Assembly (NCBI RefSeq): GCF_017355835.1
Contig: NZ_JAFEWF010000010.1
Location: forward strand, 186,001-250,000
Direction: 5' to 3'
DNA length: 64,000 bases
DNA from: Desertivirga brevis
GTDB lineage: Bacteria; Bacteroidota; Bacteroidia; Sphingobacteriales; Sphingobacteriaceae
Shown here piece after piece: positions 8,653-17,028 of this stretch. Each line of letters starts with the position of its first letter. Positions within the stretch are counted from its first letter, which is position 1. The translations under genes were made by a program, and so were the position numbers. The notes under the pieces were generated by a model. The model saw only the letters and a program-made list of their open reading frames with translations, had not been told where the DNA came from and did not search any database.

Positions 8653-10476
8653 ATGAGATCAATATATTTTTCTCTTATAACATTAATCCTTATGTCTTTA
8701 ACCGCAGATGAATCAATAGCAGCCACTAAAATCCACTTCGATGTCTCATTTTCTGAGCCTCAGGCTCATTATATAGATGTTGAAATGTCTATATCGGGAT
8801 TGAACAACGATTTTGTGGATGTTAAGATGCCTGTCTGGGCTCCCGGATCATACCTCGTGAGGGAGTTTGCAAAAAATGTAGAAAGCTTTACGGCTTCAGA
8901 CAGCAAAGGAAATGCCTTAAGCTTTAGGAAAACCAATAAGAATACCTGGAGAGTTGCTAATAATAACAAGGGCGAAATAAAAGTAAAGTACCGGGTTTAC
9001 GCATTCGAGCTATCTGTAAGAACTAGTTTCGTCGACGCGTCTCATGCATTTTTATCACCCACTGGCGTATTTATGTATGTGGATGGAAGAATAAAGGAGC
9101 CATCAACAGTAAAGATCCGCACAGGCAAAAACTGGTCGAAAGTCTCTACAGGACTTGAGGCTGTTAAAGGCCAGGAGAGCACTTTCTTTGCCCCTGACTT
9201 CGACGTTTTGTATGATTCTCCAATAGAGGTAGGAAACCAGGATGTATTTGAATTTACGGCAGCAGGTGTAAAACATGAAGTTGCCATGTACGGCGGAGGG
9301 AACTATGACAAGGCAAGATTGTCTGCAGACATGGCAAAAATTGTAGAGACAGAGACAGCTGTATTCGGGGAGAATCCTAATAAGCGCTATGTGTTTATCG
9401 TTCACAATACCTCGGGAGGAGGCGGTGGTCTAGAGCACCTTAACTCTACGGTGTTAGGCGCTAGAAGATTAAGCTATGCTGATGAAGCAGGATACAAAGG
9501 ATTTTTAGGATTAGTAGCACACGAGTATTTCCATTTATGGAATGTTAAAAGACTTCGCCCTCAAGCCTTGGGCCCGTTCAATTACGACCAGGAGAATTAT
9601 ACTACTGACCTTTGGATCTCTGAAGGTTTTACTGCTTACTACGATAATTTGATGTTGCGCAGGGCCGGACTTTACACTCCTGAAAAATATCTTGAAGTGG
9701 TTAATGCTGATATAAATACTATCGAGAATCAGCCAGGAAACAGGGTGCAACCAGTAAGCGAAGCAAGCTTTGATGCCTGGATCAAATACTATCGCCCGAA
9801 CGAGAACTCAAGGAACTCGACGATCTCCTATTATGACAAGGGAGCTATTCTTGCAATGGTACTTGACTTAGAAATTCTTGGCTCAACAAAAGGCCAGAAA
9901 GGGTTAGACGATGTGATGAAGGCCATGTACGATGAGTACTACAAGAAGCAGAAACGTGGCTTTACTGATGCAGAATTCAAAGCAATGGCAGAAAAAATTG
10001 CTGGTAAATCATTAGACAAAATATATAAGGATTACGTTAATGGCACTCAGCCTATCAGTTTCAACAACTACCTGGGTCATGCTGGATTAGCCTTAGTTGA
10101 TGACAATAAGGGTCGCGTTCAACCTTTCCTGGGAGCAGCAACTGTTGTTAGAGACGGAAAGGTAACAGTTACCACAGTGGCCAGAGGGAGTTCTGCGTGG
10201 AACTCTGGCTTAAATGTTAATGATGAGATCATTGCCATTGACAATAACCGTATTACCCTTGCTCCGGATCCAAACACAAGAATCACTGACCTTGACAGGG
10301 CTGTATTAACTAAAAAAGTGGGAGACAAAATCCAGGTACTTATTTCAAGAGACGGCTTGATACAAACTTTAGATATCCAACTTAGTGCTAACACGTCGTC
10401 ACGATTCAGAATAGTGGAAACTGAGGATGTAACGGAAGACCAGATGTTGGTAAGGAGAAGGTGGTTGCATTTGTAA
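8653..10476 (+). CDS. Secreted M61 family metallopeptidase with PDZ domain
   Basis: A 607-residue exported zinc peptidase of the M61 (glycyl aminopeptidase-like) family. An N-terminal signal peptide ends near residue 23 (ESIAA). A beta-rich N-terminal domain is followed by the gluzincin-type site: HEYFH at residues 290-294 and the third ligand E324 in WISEGFTAYYDN. A PDZ domain lies at about residues 475-570 (VARGSSAWNSGLNVNDEIIAID), as in other bacterial M61 proteins. Length is normal. It probably trims peptides in the periplasm. It is divergent from marR and seems to be a single-gene unit. Confidence 0.95.
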   Translation: MRSIYFSLITLILMSLTADESIAATKIHFDVSFSEPQAHYIDVEMSISGLNNDFVDVKMPVWAPGSYLVREFAKNVESFTASDSKGNALSFRKTNKNTWRVANNNKGEIKVKYRVYAFELSVRTSFVDASHAFLSPTGVFMYVDGRIKEPSTVKIRTGKNWSKVSTGLEAVKGQESTFFAPDFDVLYDSPIEVGNQDVFEFTAAGVKHEVAMYGGGNYDKARLSADMAKIVETETAVFGENPNKRYVFIVHNTSGGGGGLEHLNSTVLGARRLSYADEAGYKGFLGLVAHEYFHLWNVKRLRPQALGPFNYDQENYTTDLWISEGFTAYYDNLMLRRAGLYTPEKYLEVVNADINTIENQPGNRVQPVSEASFDAWIKYYRPNENSRNSTISYYDKGAILAMVLDLEILGSTKGQKGLDDVMKAMYDEYYKKQKRGFTDAEFKAMAEKIAGKSLDKIYKDYVNGTQPISFNNYLGHAGLALVDDNKGRVQPFLGAATVVRDGKVTVTTVARGSSAWNSGLNVNDEIIAIDNNRITLAPDPNTRITDLDRAVLTKKVGDKIQVLISRDGLIQTLDIQLSANTSSRFRIVETEDVTEDQMLVRRRWLHL

Positions 10477-10559
10477 GAGGAAGCTTTTTTTTCCCAAAAG
10501 AGGGGACTCTAATTGAAAAAAGAAAATAGTTTAGCTTGTAGACCTTTGGACTTGGGTAT

Positions 10560-10578
10560 TCTCTCCCAGAGGGAGAGA
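10560..10578. repeat. Short palindrome, member of an interspersed repeat family (copy D)
   Basis: Perfect 8-base arms tctctccc / gggagaga around aga. The following bases (gaaagggccttgcgctccc) resemble the flank of the three longer copies near 40.46, 41.63 and 44.78 kb. It lies in the 217-base gap between the converging peptidase and lipoprotein genes, where no gene was seen. Confidence 0.5.
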
Positions 10579-10693
10579 AAGGGCCTTGCGCTCCCTTCGA
10601 TCCATTCTTCCTGCAAGGAGTGACTATTGCTTCCTATGAAAAGGTGAGAAAAGTGCTTCCTTTCCCACCCTCAAGGACTACCAAGTTCGAAAC

Positions 10694-11395
10694 TTAATTC
10701 TGCGCATAAACAACACCCTTCCTTACAATCTTCCTTCCAGAAGATTCAATTACTTCTTCCGGACGGCGGTTCCAGTTGGCATCACCTCTATGGCTGAATT
10801 TCGTTACTACGGCGTGAGTGTTCGCGTCTGTCAGCGTAGCATCCAGGAACATGTTATATGTTTTGGGAGCATTAGTTGGAGAACCATTCGAATTATCGCC
10901 CTTGCTGAAAATATTGTCGAGAACAGCGCCGGCAACACCTATTCCTAAAGAAGCGGTTTCAGACATGATCCTGTCTTTCTTAACCCTGACTTTTAATACC
11001 AAATCGGCGCCTAATAATCTTCCCAGACTATCCGGGTCCATAGCCCAGGCTTGCCTTGCATCTATTCCTTTTTGGTTTAAAGTACTATTGATCCTATCCA
11101 CGTTTATAAGATCTACAGCTTTCCTTTTTTTGCCTTTCTTTGATTTATACAGATACTGGCCAAAAAGCTGTTGCTGAATCAATCTCGATTCATCGTTCTC
11201 CAGCCTCCTTTTGCCCGACTCCGTCATGTTCTTTGGCAGCCTTCCTGTTAGCTCTACCTCAACAGGCAGGATAGCTACTTTTTTCCCACTAATGTCTGTT
11301 TGTTTTAAATAGCCTTTATTGTTATAAACTTGTGTTGAACAAGATTGTAATACTACTGCAACGGCTAATAACGTTCCTACAAGAGCCCCTTTCAT
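10694..11395 (-). CDS. Unrecognised lipoprotein
   Basis: A 233-residue protein with a lipoprotein signal peptide (MKGALVGTLLAVAVVLQSC; lipobox LQSC, acylated Cys at residue 19). Behind it are KKVAILPVEVELTG, a basic segment (KSKKGKKRKAVD) and GADLVLKVRVKK followed by a Gly/Ala-rich stretch. The order 'I-L-P' strand, helix, then 'LGADLVL' strand recalls CsgG/GNA1162-like lipoproteins that build periplasmic or outer membrane structures, but the resemblance is by eye only. I do not recognise a specific family. It is converging with the peptidase gene and divergent from the LutB-like gene. Confidence 0.8.
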   Translation of the reverse strand: MKGALVGTLLAVAVVLQSCSTQVYNNKGYLKQTDISGKKVAILPVEVELTGRLPKNMTESGKRRLENDESRLIQQQLFGQYLYKSKKGKKRKAVDLINVDRINSTLNQKGIDARQAWAMDPDSLGRLLGADLVLKVRVKKDRIMSETASLGIGVAGAVLDNIFSKGDNSNGSPTNAPKTYNMFLDATLTDANTHAVVTKFSHRGDANWNRRPEEVIESSGRKIVRKGVVYAQN

Positions 11396-11540
11396 GTTTG
11401 ATTTGATTTAATTGTGAAAATTATACTAAGTGTGTGTTTATATAAGACGAGTCAATCAATTAAGATGTAACAGGATGCAGTAAAAAATTAAGGAAGAAAT
11501 ATTGGGGATAAGTCCCTTTAAAAATTAATAACTTCGCTAT

Positions 11541-12926
11541 ATGACAAAATTTGCCGAGGATTTTTTAGAAACATCTGAAGATAAAGCATTTGACTTAAAT
11601 CATCGCAAGATCATCAACTTCAATATGGGTCGCTACCATACTTCTGTTGAGCGTGGCTTGTCAAAATTGGCTAATCTTGAGCAGTCTAAACGTAAGGCAC
11701 ATACGATAAAATGGAAAGTGATGGAGAACCTGGATAAGTTTTTACCAGAGTTCGAAGCCAATTTCCAGAAAAGAGGTGGAAAGGTGATCTGGGCAAATGA
11801 TGCCGAAGAGGCTCAGAGGGAAATTTTAAGCATTCTGAAAAAGGCCAGGGCGAAGTCTGTCATCAAATCTAAATCAATGTCGACCGAGGAGATTCATTTG
11901 AATGAATTTCTGGAAGAAAATAATATTGAAACGCTGGAAAGCGATTTAGGCGAATACATTGTTCAACTACTTGGACAGAAGCCTTATCATATTGTAACCC
12001 CAGCAATGCACCTGAGCAAGGAGGATATTGCCAAGTTATTTCATGAGAAATTTGGAACAGCACCTGACGCAACTCCTGAGCAATTAACTCAAAAAGCCCG
12101 GGAACTACTAAGAGAGAAATATACAACAGCTGATGTCGGTATTACAGGAGCTAACTTTCTGATTGCTGATACCGGAAGTATTGCCCTTACTGAAAACGAA
12201 GGCAATGGCCGCCTAACTACCACGTTCCCTAAGATCCATATTGTTATTGCCGGGATTGAAAAGGTAATTCCGTCGATTACTGACCTTGACCTGTTCTGGC
12301 CCCTGCTGGCAACCCATGGTACCGGACAGAATTTAACGGTATATAATAGTCTTTTCAGTGGACCGAAACAGGAATGGGAAACGGATGGTCCGGAAGAGAT
12401 GTACGTTATCCTGCTAGATAATGGCAGAACAAATCTTCTTGCACAGAAGGATCAACGTCAAGGGCTTTACTGCATTCGTTGTGGAGCCTGTTTAAATGCC
12501 TGTCCGATCTATAAAAACGTTGGTGGTCATACCTATCAGACTACTTATAGCGGACCAATTGGATCGGTAATAACGCCGCATATGAAAGGCATGGAAGACT
12601 TTAAGCATTTAAGCTATGCTTCCAGTCTCTGTGGTAAATGTTCTGAGGTTTGTCCTGTAAAGATCGATATCCACAAGATGCTATTACTTAACCGGAGAGA
12701 TGCTGTTAAGGAAGGCGTTGTGACGAAAATGGAGAAAACTAGCTGGTCTGCCTGGAAAAAGGGTATGCTGAAAAGGAAGTTTATGGACTTCGTGGGTGGG
12801 AAATTCAAGAACTTTTTCCTGAGGAACTTCTTTAAGAAAGCCTGGGGAAATCATAGGGACTTACCAGAGATAGCACCGAAGTCTTTTAGTAAGCAGTGGC
12901 AGGAAGGCCACCGGGAGGAAAATTAG
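11541..12926 (+). CDS. lutB: LutB-like iron-sulfur protein (lactate utilisation type)
   Basis: A 461-residue protein combining an N-terminal LUD domain (about residues 60-290; TGANFLIADTGSIALTENEG motif) with two 4Fe-4S clusters, CIRCGACLNACP near residue 311 and CGKCSEVCP near 363, and a short basic C-terminal domain. This is the layout of LutB, the central subunit of the LutABC L-lactate oxidase. In most genomes lutA and lutC flank it; neither is here, so its partners must lie elsewhere or it acts with other electron carriers. The gene appears to be alone, ending at a hairpin before the converging gene. Confidence 0.9.
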   Translation: MTKFAEDFLETSEDKAFDLNHRKIINFNMGRYHTSVERGLSKLANLEQSKRKAHTIKWKVMENLDKFLPEFEANFQKRGGKVIWANDAEEAQREILSILKKARAKSVIKSKSMSTEEIHLNEFLEENNIETLESDLGEYIVQLLGQKPYHIVTPAMHLSKEDIAKLFHEKFGTAPDATPEQLTQKARELLREKYTTADVGITGANFLIADTGSIALTENEGNGRLTTTFPKIHIVIAGIEKVIPSITDLDLFWPLLATHGTGQNLTVYNSLFSGPKQEWETDGPEEMYVILLDNGRTNLLAQKDQRQGLYCIRCGACLNACPIYKNVGGHTYQTTYSGPIGSVITPHMKGMEDFKHLSYASSLCGKCSEVCPVKIDIHKMLLLNRRDAVKEGVVTKMEKTSWSAWKKGMLKRKFMDFVGGKFKNFFLRNFFKKAWGNHRDLPEIAPKSFSKQWQEGHREEN

Positions 12927-12953
12927 TTGAAAGGCTGAAGGCCTTTCAACTAA
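12923..12953. terminator. Terminator hairpin between converging genes
   Basis: Perfect 13-base arms (12923-12935 and 12941-12953) with a 5-base loop overlap the stop codon of the LutB-like gene and end 5 bases before the stop of the converging DUF6600-type gene. Long U-runs are lacking on either strand, but strength and place suggest a two-way terminator. Confidence 0.65.
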
Positions 12954-12957
12954 AAAT

Positions 12958-14196
12958 TTATCCTCTTATGGGTCTACTGCGTCCTGAAGAATTCTCAGTT
13001 CCTCCATGGCTATTGCCCTGGCTGCCTGAAGAACTGCCTCTTTGCTCGCTATTATTCCTCGAAGGATTTTGATTCCGTTCAGGTCTGCCAGAAGGGCTTT
13101 CTGCATTTCCTCCCTGCTGTTCTCTTCCAGCGGAACCTGAAGGACTTGGCCTTTCAGAACTATTACCCCTCATCCTTTCATTTTGCTGACGGGAATAACG
13201 TTCCTGCTGACTTCTGTCCCTGTCCTGAGAATAATCTCTGCCAGGGTTATTACCTCTGTCATAAGTCCTTCCATCGTTACCCGGCCTTGAGTTACTTACA
13301 TTCGGATTTCTATCCCGGCCAGGATAATTATTTCGGTCATCTACCCTTCCGTTGTAATCAGACCTCTGATCTCTGGTATTCCCGTAATTCCTGTTATCAT
13401 CGCGATCTCGTCCATTGCGATAGTCCTCAATTCTGCTATCCCCGCGAGAAGATCTATTAGGCCGGTCAATACTTTCCGGGCGATAAACCCTTAGTGATCC
13501 ATCCCTCTCAATGGTTCTTGAAGGCCTGTCATTATTATCTACCCTAAACACATTTACCCTCTGGCGGGTACTGCGTTCAATATCATCGCGATAAGGACCT
13601 GAGACATATCTCCGGTTTCCGTTAACGTAAATGTTATTAATTACTGTCGTGTTGTGATAAACATTGACCACTCTTTGCCTTGGAACGCAATAGTCGTAAA
13701 CGTTTCTGGTCATGAAATGCCGTCTGGGGACGAAGATCCATCTGGCCAGGGGTATATTGATATTGACATTAATGTTAACACCAGGACCCAAAGGAGCCCA
13801 TCCGTAATAATCGTTATCGGATCTCCAACTTACCCATGCCGGTCCCCATTCCTTTCCAGGAATCCAGATCCAGCCGTAATAATCGTCGAAGGTCCATCTT
13901 CCATAGTGAAAAGGAGCCCAGCCCCAATCGTAATCTGACACCCAGGTATTGCCATATTCTGTCATTACCCAGTGCCCTCTGGTTGCGTAGGGTTGAAATC
14001 CACGTTCCACATTAGGGATCCACACCTCTCCATACTCCCGGTTCATTACCCATCTACCATGAGGTGCCAGATCGTCGTAGAAGGAGTTGTAAGTAGAACC
14101 ATACATCCTTGACTGGGCCATCGCGGTAGTGGCTCCATTAAGGCTTGCAGCTACTATAAATAGTAAGCCCAGAGCCAGTTTTCTAAAAACTTTCAT
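12958..14196 (-). CDS. Exported DUF6600-type protein with Arg/Asp/Asn-rich tail
   Basis: A 412-residue exported protein. The signal peptide ends at AMAQ (about residue 28). Residues 35-150 contain repeated W/G/Y-rich units (DDLAPHGRWV, GHWVMTEYGNTWVSDYDWGW, FDDYYGWIWIPGKEWGPAWV, YYGWAPLGPG) typical of the DUF6600 family, whose function is unknown. From about residue 225 the chain is low-complexity, rich in R, D, N, S and G (RDRDDNRNYGN, GRDYSQDRDRSQQ), probably disordered. It is likely periplasmic or surface-exposed. It is monocistronic as far as can be seen. The tail is conserved only in composition in such proteins. Confidence 0.85.
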   Translation of the reverse strand: MKVFRKLALGLLFIVAASLNGATTAMAQSRMYGSTYNSFYDDLAPHGRWVMNREYGEVWIPNVERGFQPYATRGHWVMTEYGNTWVSDYDWGWAPFHYGRWTFDDYYGWIWIPGKEWGPAWVSWRSDNDYYGWAPLGPGVNINVNINIPLARWIFVPRRHFMTRNVYDYCVPRQRVVNVYHNTTVINNIYVNGNRRYVSGPYRDDIERSTRQRVNVFRVDNNDRPSRTIERDGSLRVYRPESIDRPNRSSRGDSRIEDYRNGRDRDDNRNYGNTRDQRSDYNGRVDDRNNYPGRDRNPNVSNSRPGNDGRTYDRGNNPGRDYSQDRDRSQQERYSRQQNERMRGNSSERPSPSGSAGREQQGGNAESPSGRPERNQNPSRNNSEQRGSSSGSQGNSHGGTENSSGRSRPIRG

Positions 14197-14462
14197 ATCT
14201 ATTTGTGTGTGTTATGGGATTTATCCCGGTTGTATGACTTTGAAAAAATTAAAAGGTTTATAATGCATTTTGATTGTCGAATAGACGAGTTGGAGGTGTG
14301 AATAGTGTCAGGGTTTCTTTTGATTTTAGGCCTTTCTATCGGACTATCTGTGCTTTATCTGGGGAGTATCCTGGGAGTAACAGGGGAGCAATGGTACTTA
14401 TACCACGGCTAGACTATACGTAAGGCTTATAGCGGTACCAGGTGTCTGTGAGGAGACAGCTT

Positions 14463-14613
14463 CCTACCTGCTTCCTACCCTCTTCGGATCTGGTGCGGTC
14501 TGCTTCCGTTCAGTTGCTTATCAGTTGCTGATAAAGTGCGGCTTCAGCGCTCGTTATCCGCAACTGATCGGAAGCTGATGGCTAGAGATCCGAAGCAGTA
14601 TAAAAGCAGGTAG
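14463..14613. repeat. 151-bp imperfect palindrome
   Basis: The outer arms cctacctgctt / aagcaggtagg match perfectly (14463-14473 with 14603-14613). Further in, cttcggatct (14482-14491) pairs with agatccgaag (14586-14595), gcttccg pairs with cggaagc, and atcagttgc pairs with gcaactgat. The centre carries its own hairpin, ttatcag-ttg-ctgataa. The pairing order is nested, so a long cruciform or RNA stem could form. Confidence 0.75.
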
Positions 14614-14712
14614 GGCGAACTCTATGAGTTGCAAAAAAAGCCGGTGGTATCTGGCGGTGAAATGGAGGCAATTGGCGGTGAACTCGTGACAATTCTCCCT
14701 CTCTGCGAACCA

Positions 14713-14822
14713 TTTGTTCAGCTCTTGTTCAGTACTTCTTCAGTTCTTGTTCAGCTCAAACTGCGTTTCCGGCCTGTTAAGCTGAAGAAAGGGTAAACAA
14801 GGTATGAGCGAGAACTGAAGGA
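14713..14822. repeat. Block of ttgttcag-type direct and inverted repeats
   Basis: Copies of (t)tgttcag follow each other at 14715, 14725 and 14746, with cttcagttc between them, and inverted relatives (gctgaagaaa, gagaactgaagg) occur at 14780-14820. Spacing is irregular. It may be a second, decayed palindrome next to the first one. Confidence 0.5.
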
Positions 14823-14993
14823 GCCCATATCATCTACCCACTTTCCTTCGATATTTATACAAGCCAGAGGGTTAGTAGTAAATTAACTATACATTATTTG
14901 CTACTTCTAAATAAGCTATACAATAAGCCAAAGCCCAGCATTCAATAAAAAAAACTATTTTTACACCTCAATTACTGATCATCTTATCCATTA

Positions 14994-15860
14994 ATGAGTA
15001 AAACCATTGTATTTGGAGGTACAGGACAATTAGGTTCATGCCTTCAGCTTGTTGCTAAAGAAACAGGATTTAATGATATCGTTTTCCTTTCGGAAGAGGA
15101 AGCTGATATTTTAAACCCTGAAGTCCTTCAAAAAACATTCGACACTCATAAACCTGCTTATTGTATCAACTGCGCGGCATATACGGCAGTAGACAAGGCA
15201 GAAGATGAAGTAGAAATTGCCCGTAAAGTGAACCGAGACGGAGCTGCAAATTTGGCAAAGCTTTGTGCTAAGTATCAAACCACATTGATCCATATATCTA
15301 CCGATTTCGTTTTTGGTGGAACTGTTCCTTCGCTTTTAGCTGAAGATGATACAGCAGAGCCGATCAACATTTATGGCGTAACTAAATTGGAGGGAGAGCT
15401 AGTAATTCCAGAGCACACTAACAAATACTACATCCTACGTACAAGCTGGTTGTACTCCGAATACGGCAATAACTTTGTAAAGACGATGCTTCGTTTAGGA
15501 AGTGAAAGAGATCAGTTAGGAATTATCGTGGATCAGATTGGAACGCCAACTTATGCGATTGATCTGGCTACCGTTATTTTACATATCATTACTAATGATA
15601 ATCAGAAGTTCGGCACCTATCATTACAGTAATGAAGGAGTTACTTCCTGGTTTGATTTTGCAAAAGCCATATTTGATTTAGGTGAAGTTGAAGTAAAGGC
15701 ACTTCCTTTAAAAACCTCCGAGTATCCTACTAAAGCTGTTCGCCCTGCTTTCTCTGTTATGGATAAGTCTAAGATCAAGAATGCCTTTGGATTTGAAATA
15801 CCATACTGGAGAGATAGTTTGAAGACGTGTATTGAAAGGCTGAGGGTAGAACAAGCTTAA
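14994..15860 (+). CDS. rfbD: dTDP-4-dehydrorhamnose reductase
   Basis: A 288-residue short-chain dehydrogenase that makes the last step to dTDP-L-rhamnose. The NADPH loop is GGTGQLGS (residues 8-15), the catalytic residues appear in HISTDFVFGG and YGVTKLEGE (Tyr and Lys), and NCAAYTAVDKAEDE is diagnostic of RfbD. Length is normal. It opens the sugar-nucleotide part of the polysaccharide region, 108 bases before rfbA. The other two rhamnose genes, rfbB and rfbC, are absent from the window. Confidence 0.94.
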   Translation: MSKTIVFGGTGQLGSCLQLVAKETGFNDIVFLSEEEADILNPEVLQKTFDTHKPAYCINCAAYTAVDKAEDEVEIARKVNRDGAANLAKLCAKYQTTLIHISTDFVFGGTVPSLLAEDDTAEPINIYGVTKLEGELVIPEHTNKYYILRTSWLYSEYGNNFVKTMLRLGSERDQLGIIVDQIGTPTYAIDLATVILHIITNDNQKFGTYHYSNEGVTSWFDFAKAIFDLGEVEVKALPLKTSEYPTKAVRPAFSVMDKSKIKNAFGFEIPYWRDSLKTCIERLRVEQA

Positions 15861-15873
15861 TCACCTCACCCTA

Positions 15874-15897
15874 TCCCTTCCGATAAATCGGAAGGGA
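15874..15897. terminator. Hairpin between rfbD and rfbA
   Basis: Perfect 11-base arms (tcccttccgat, 15874-15884; atcggaaggga, 15887-15897) with a 2-base loop. There is no U-run, so it may be an RNA-processing or stabilising hairpin or a REP-like element as much as a terminator. Confidence 0.5.
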
Positions 15898-15968
15898 AAT
15901 ATAAGCGTACTATTTCAATACCGACAGAAATATTGTTTGTAATCTTAATTTGAATTTTATTTAATCCC

Positions 15969-16841
15969 ATGAAAGGAATTATACTAGCAGGAGGATCAGG
16001 TACAAGACTACATCCCCTAACCCTTGCCACAAGCAAACAAATGATGCCTGTTTATGATAAGCCAATGATTTATTATCCGCTGTCCATTTTAATGCTAGCC
16101 GGAATAAAAGAAATCCTAATCATCAGCACTCCTCATGACCTGCCGAACTTCGAGAAACTTTTAGGAGATGGAAGTCGAATTGGTTGCAAATTCACTTATG
16201 CGGTGCAGGAGCAACCTAACGGATTGGCTCAGGCATTTGTAATAGGCGAAGAATTTGTTGGAGACGACAGCGTTGCCTTGATATTAGGGGATAATATTTT
16301 CTATGGAGACGGCCTTTCACACTTACTTCAGGAGTTAAAAGAACCAGAAGGAGGTGTTGTTTTTGCTTATCCTGTAGCTGATCCCGAGCGTTATGGTGTA
16401 GTTGAATTCGATGGAAATAATCAGGTTATCTCTATTGAAGAGAAGCCAGAAAAACCAAAATCAAATTACGCTGTTCCTGGATTGTATTTTTACGATAACT
16501 CAGTTATTGAGATCGCAAAGAACATAGAGCCTTCACCGAGGGGAGAGTATGAAATCACAGACGTAAATAAAGAATACTTACGCAGAGGAAAGCTAAAAGT
16601 GGGTGTATTGAGTCGCGGAACTGCATGGCTTGATACAGGAACCTTCAATTCACTAATGCAAGCAGGTCAGTTTGTACAGGTAATTGAAGAGCGTCAAGGC
16701 TTGAAGATCGGATGTATCGAGGAGATTGCTTATCGTATGGGTTTTATTACAGCGGAAGAATTGAAAGAGGTAGCAGCACCCTTAGTGAAGAGTGGTTATG
16801 GCCAGTACCTTCTAAGAATCCTGCAACACGAGATTTTGTAA
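15969..16841 (+). CDS. rfbA: Glucose-1-phosphate thymidylyltransferase
   Basis: A 290-residue nucleotidyltransferase that joins dTTP and glucose-1-phosphate, the first step of dTDP-rhamnose and related sugars. The signature loop is [13 protein letters not shown] (residues 6-18), followed by [18 protein letters not shown] and [10 protein letters not shown] (metal-binding Asp). Length and C-terminal helices match RmlA. It lies between rfbD and gmd on the same strand. Confidence 0.96.
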   Translation: MKGIILAGGSGTRLHPLTLATSKQMMPVYDKPMIYYPLSILMLAGIKEILIISTPHDLPNFEKLLGDGSRIGCKFTYAVQEQPNGLAQAFVIGEEFVGDDSVALILGDNIFYGDGLSHLLQELKEPEGGVVFAYPVADPERYGVVEFDGNNQVISIEEKPEKPKSNYAVPGLYFYDNSVIEIAKNIEPSPRGEYEITDVNKEYLRRGKLKVGVLSRGTAWLDTGTFNSLMQAGQFVQVIEERQGLKIGCIEEIAYRMGFITAEELKEVAAPLVKSGYGQYLLRILQHEIL

Positions 16842-17028
16842 TACCCTCTATAGGCGGATTTGTTCTTGCAGAAACACAATCAGCAGTATTTTTATGAAAA
16901 ACACAAAGACACCTCAAACAAAATAGGATTTTTTCAATTATAGTATATAAACGAAATAATTTTTCTATTTTCACAGGACATTTACTAAAGAACAATTCAA
17001 CAATTATTCAATCAATAAAAAAGGATTA

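Larger units (their letters stand above)
14197..14993. other. 797-base gene-free region rich in repeats
   Basis: No convincing open frame on either strand and no tRNA-like fold was seen. The region must hold the promoters of the divergent DUF6600-type and rfbD genes. It contains a large imperfect palindrome (14463-14613), a direct repeat ggcggtgaa (14653-14661 and 14674-14682), and a block of ttgttcag-like repeats with partial inverted copies (14713-14822). Just before rfbD, TATTTTTA (14956-14963) is one base off the -7 consensus. Confidence 0.7.

Noticed and set aside
10477..10693. A gene in the gap between the M61 peptidase and the lipoprotein
   Set aside because: No open frame of useful size on either strand; only the short palindrome and T-rich or A-rich runs are present.
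14713..14760. ttgttcag repeats as a CRISPR array
   Set aside because: Units are only about 8 bases, irregularly spaced, with no constant-length spacers and no cas genes.
16894..16926. A 10-codon frame between rfbA and gmd
   Set aside because: Too short and without any recognisable feature; it would occur by chance.
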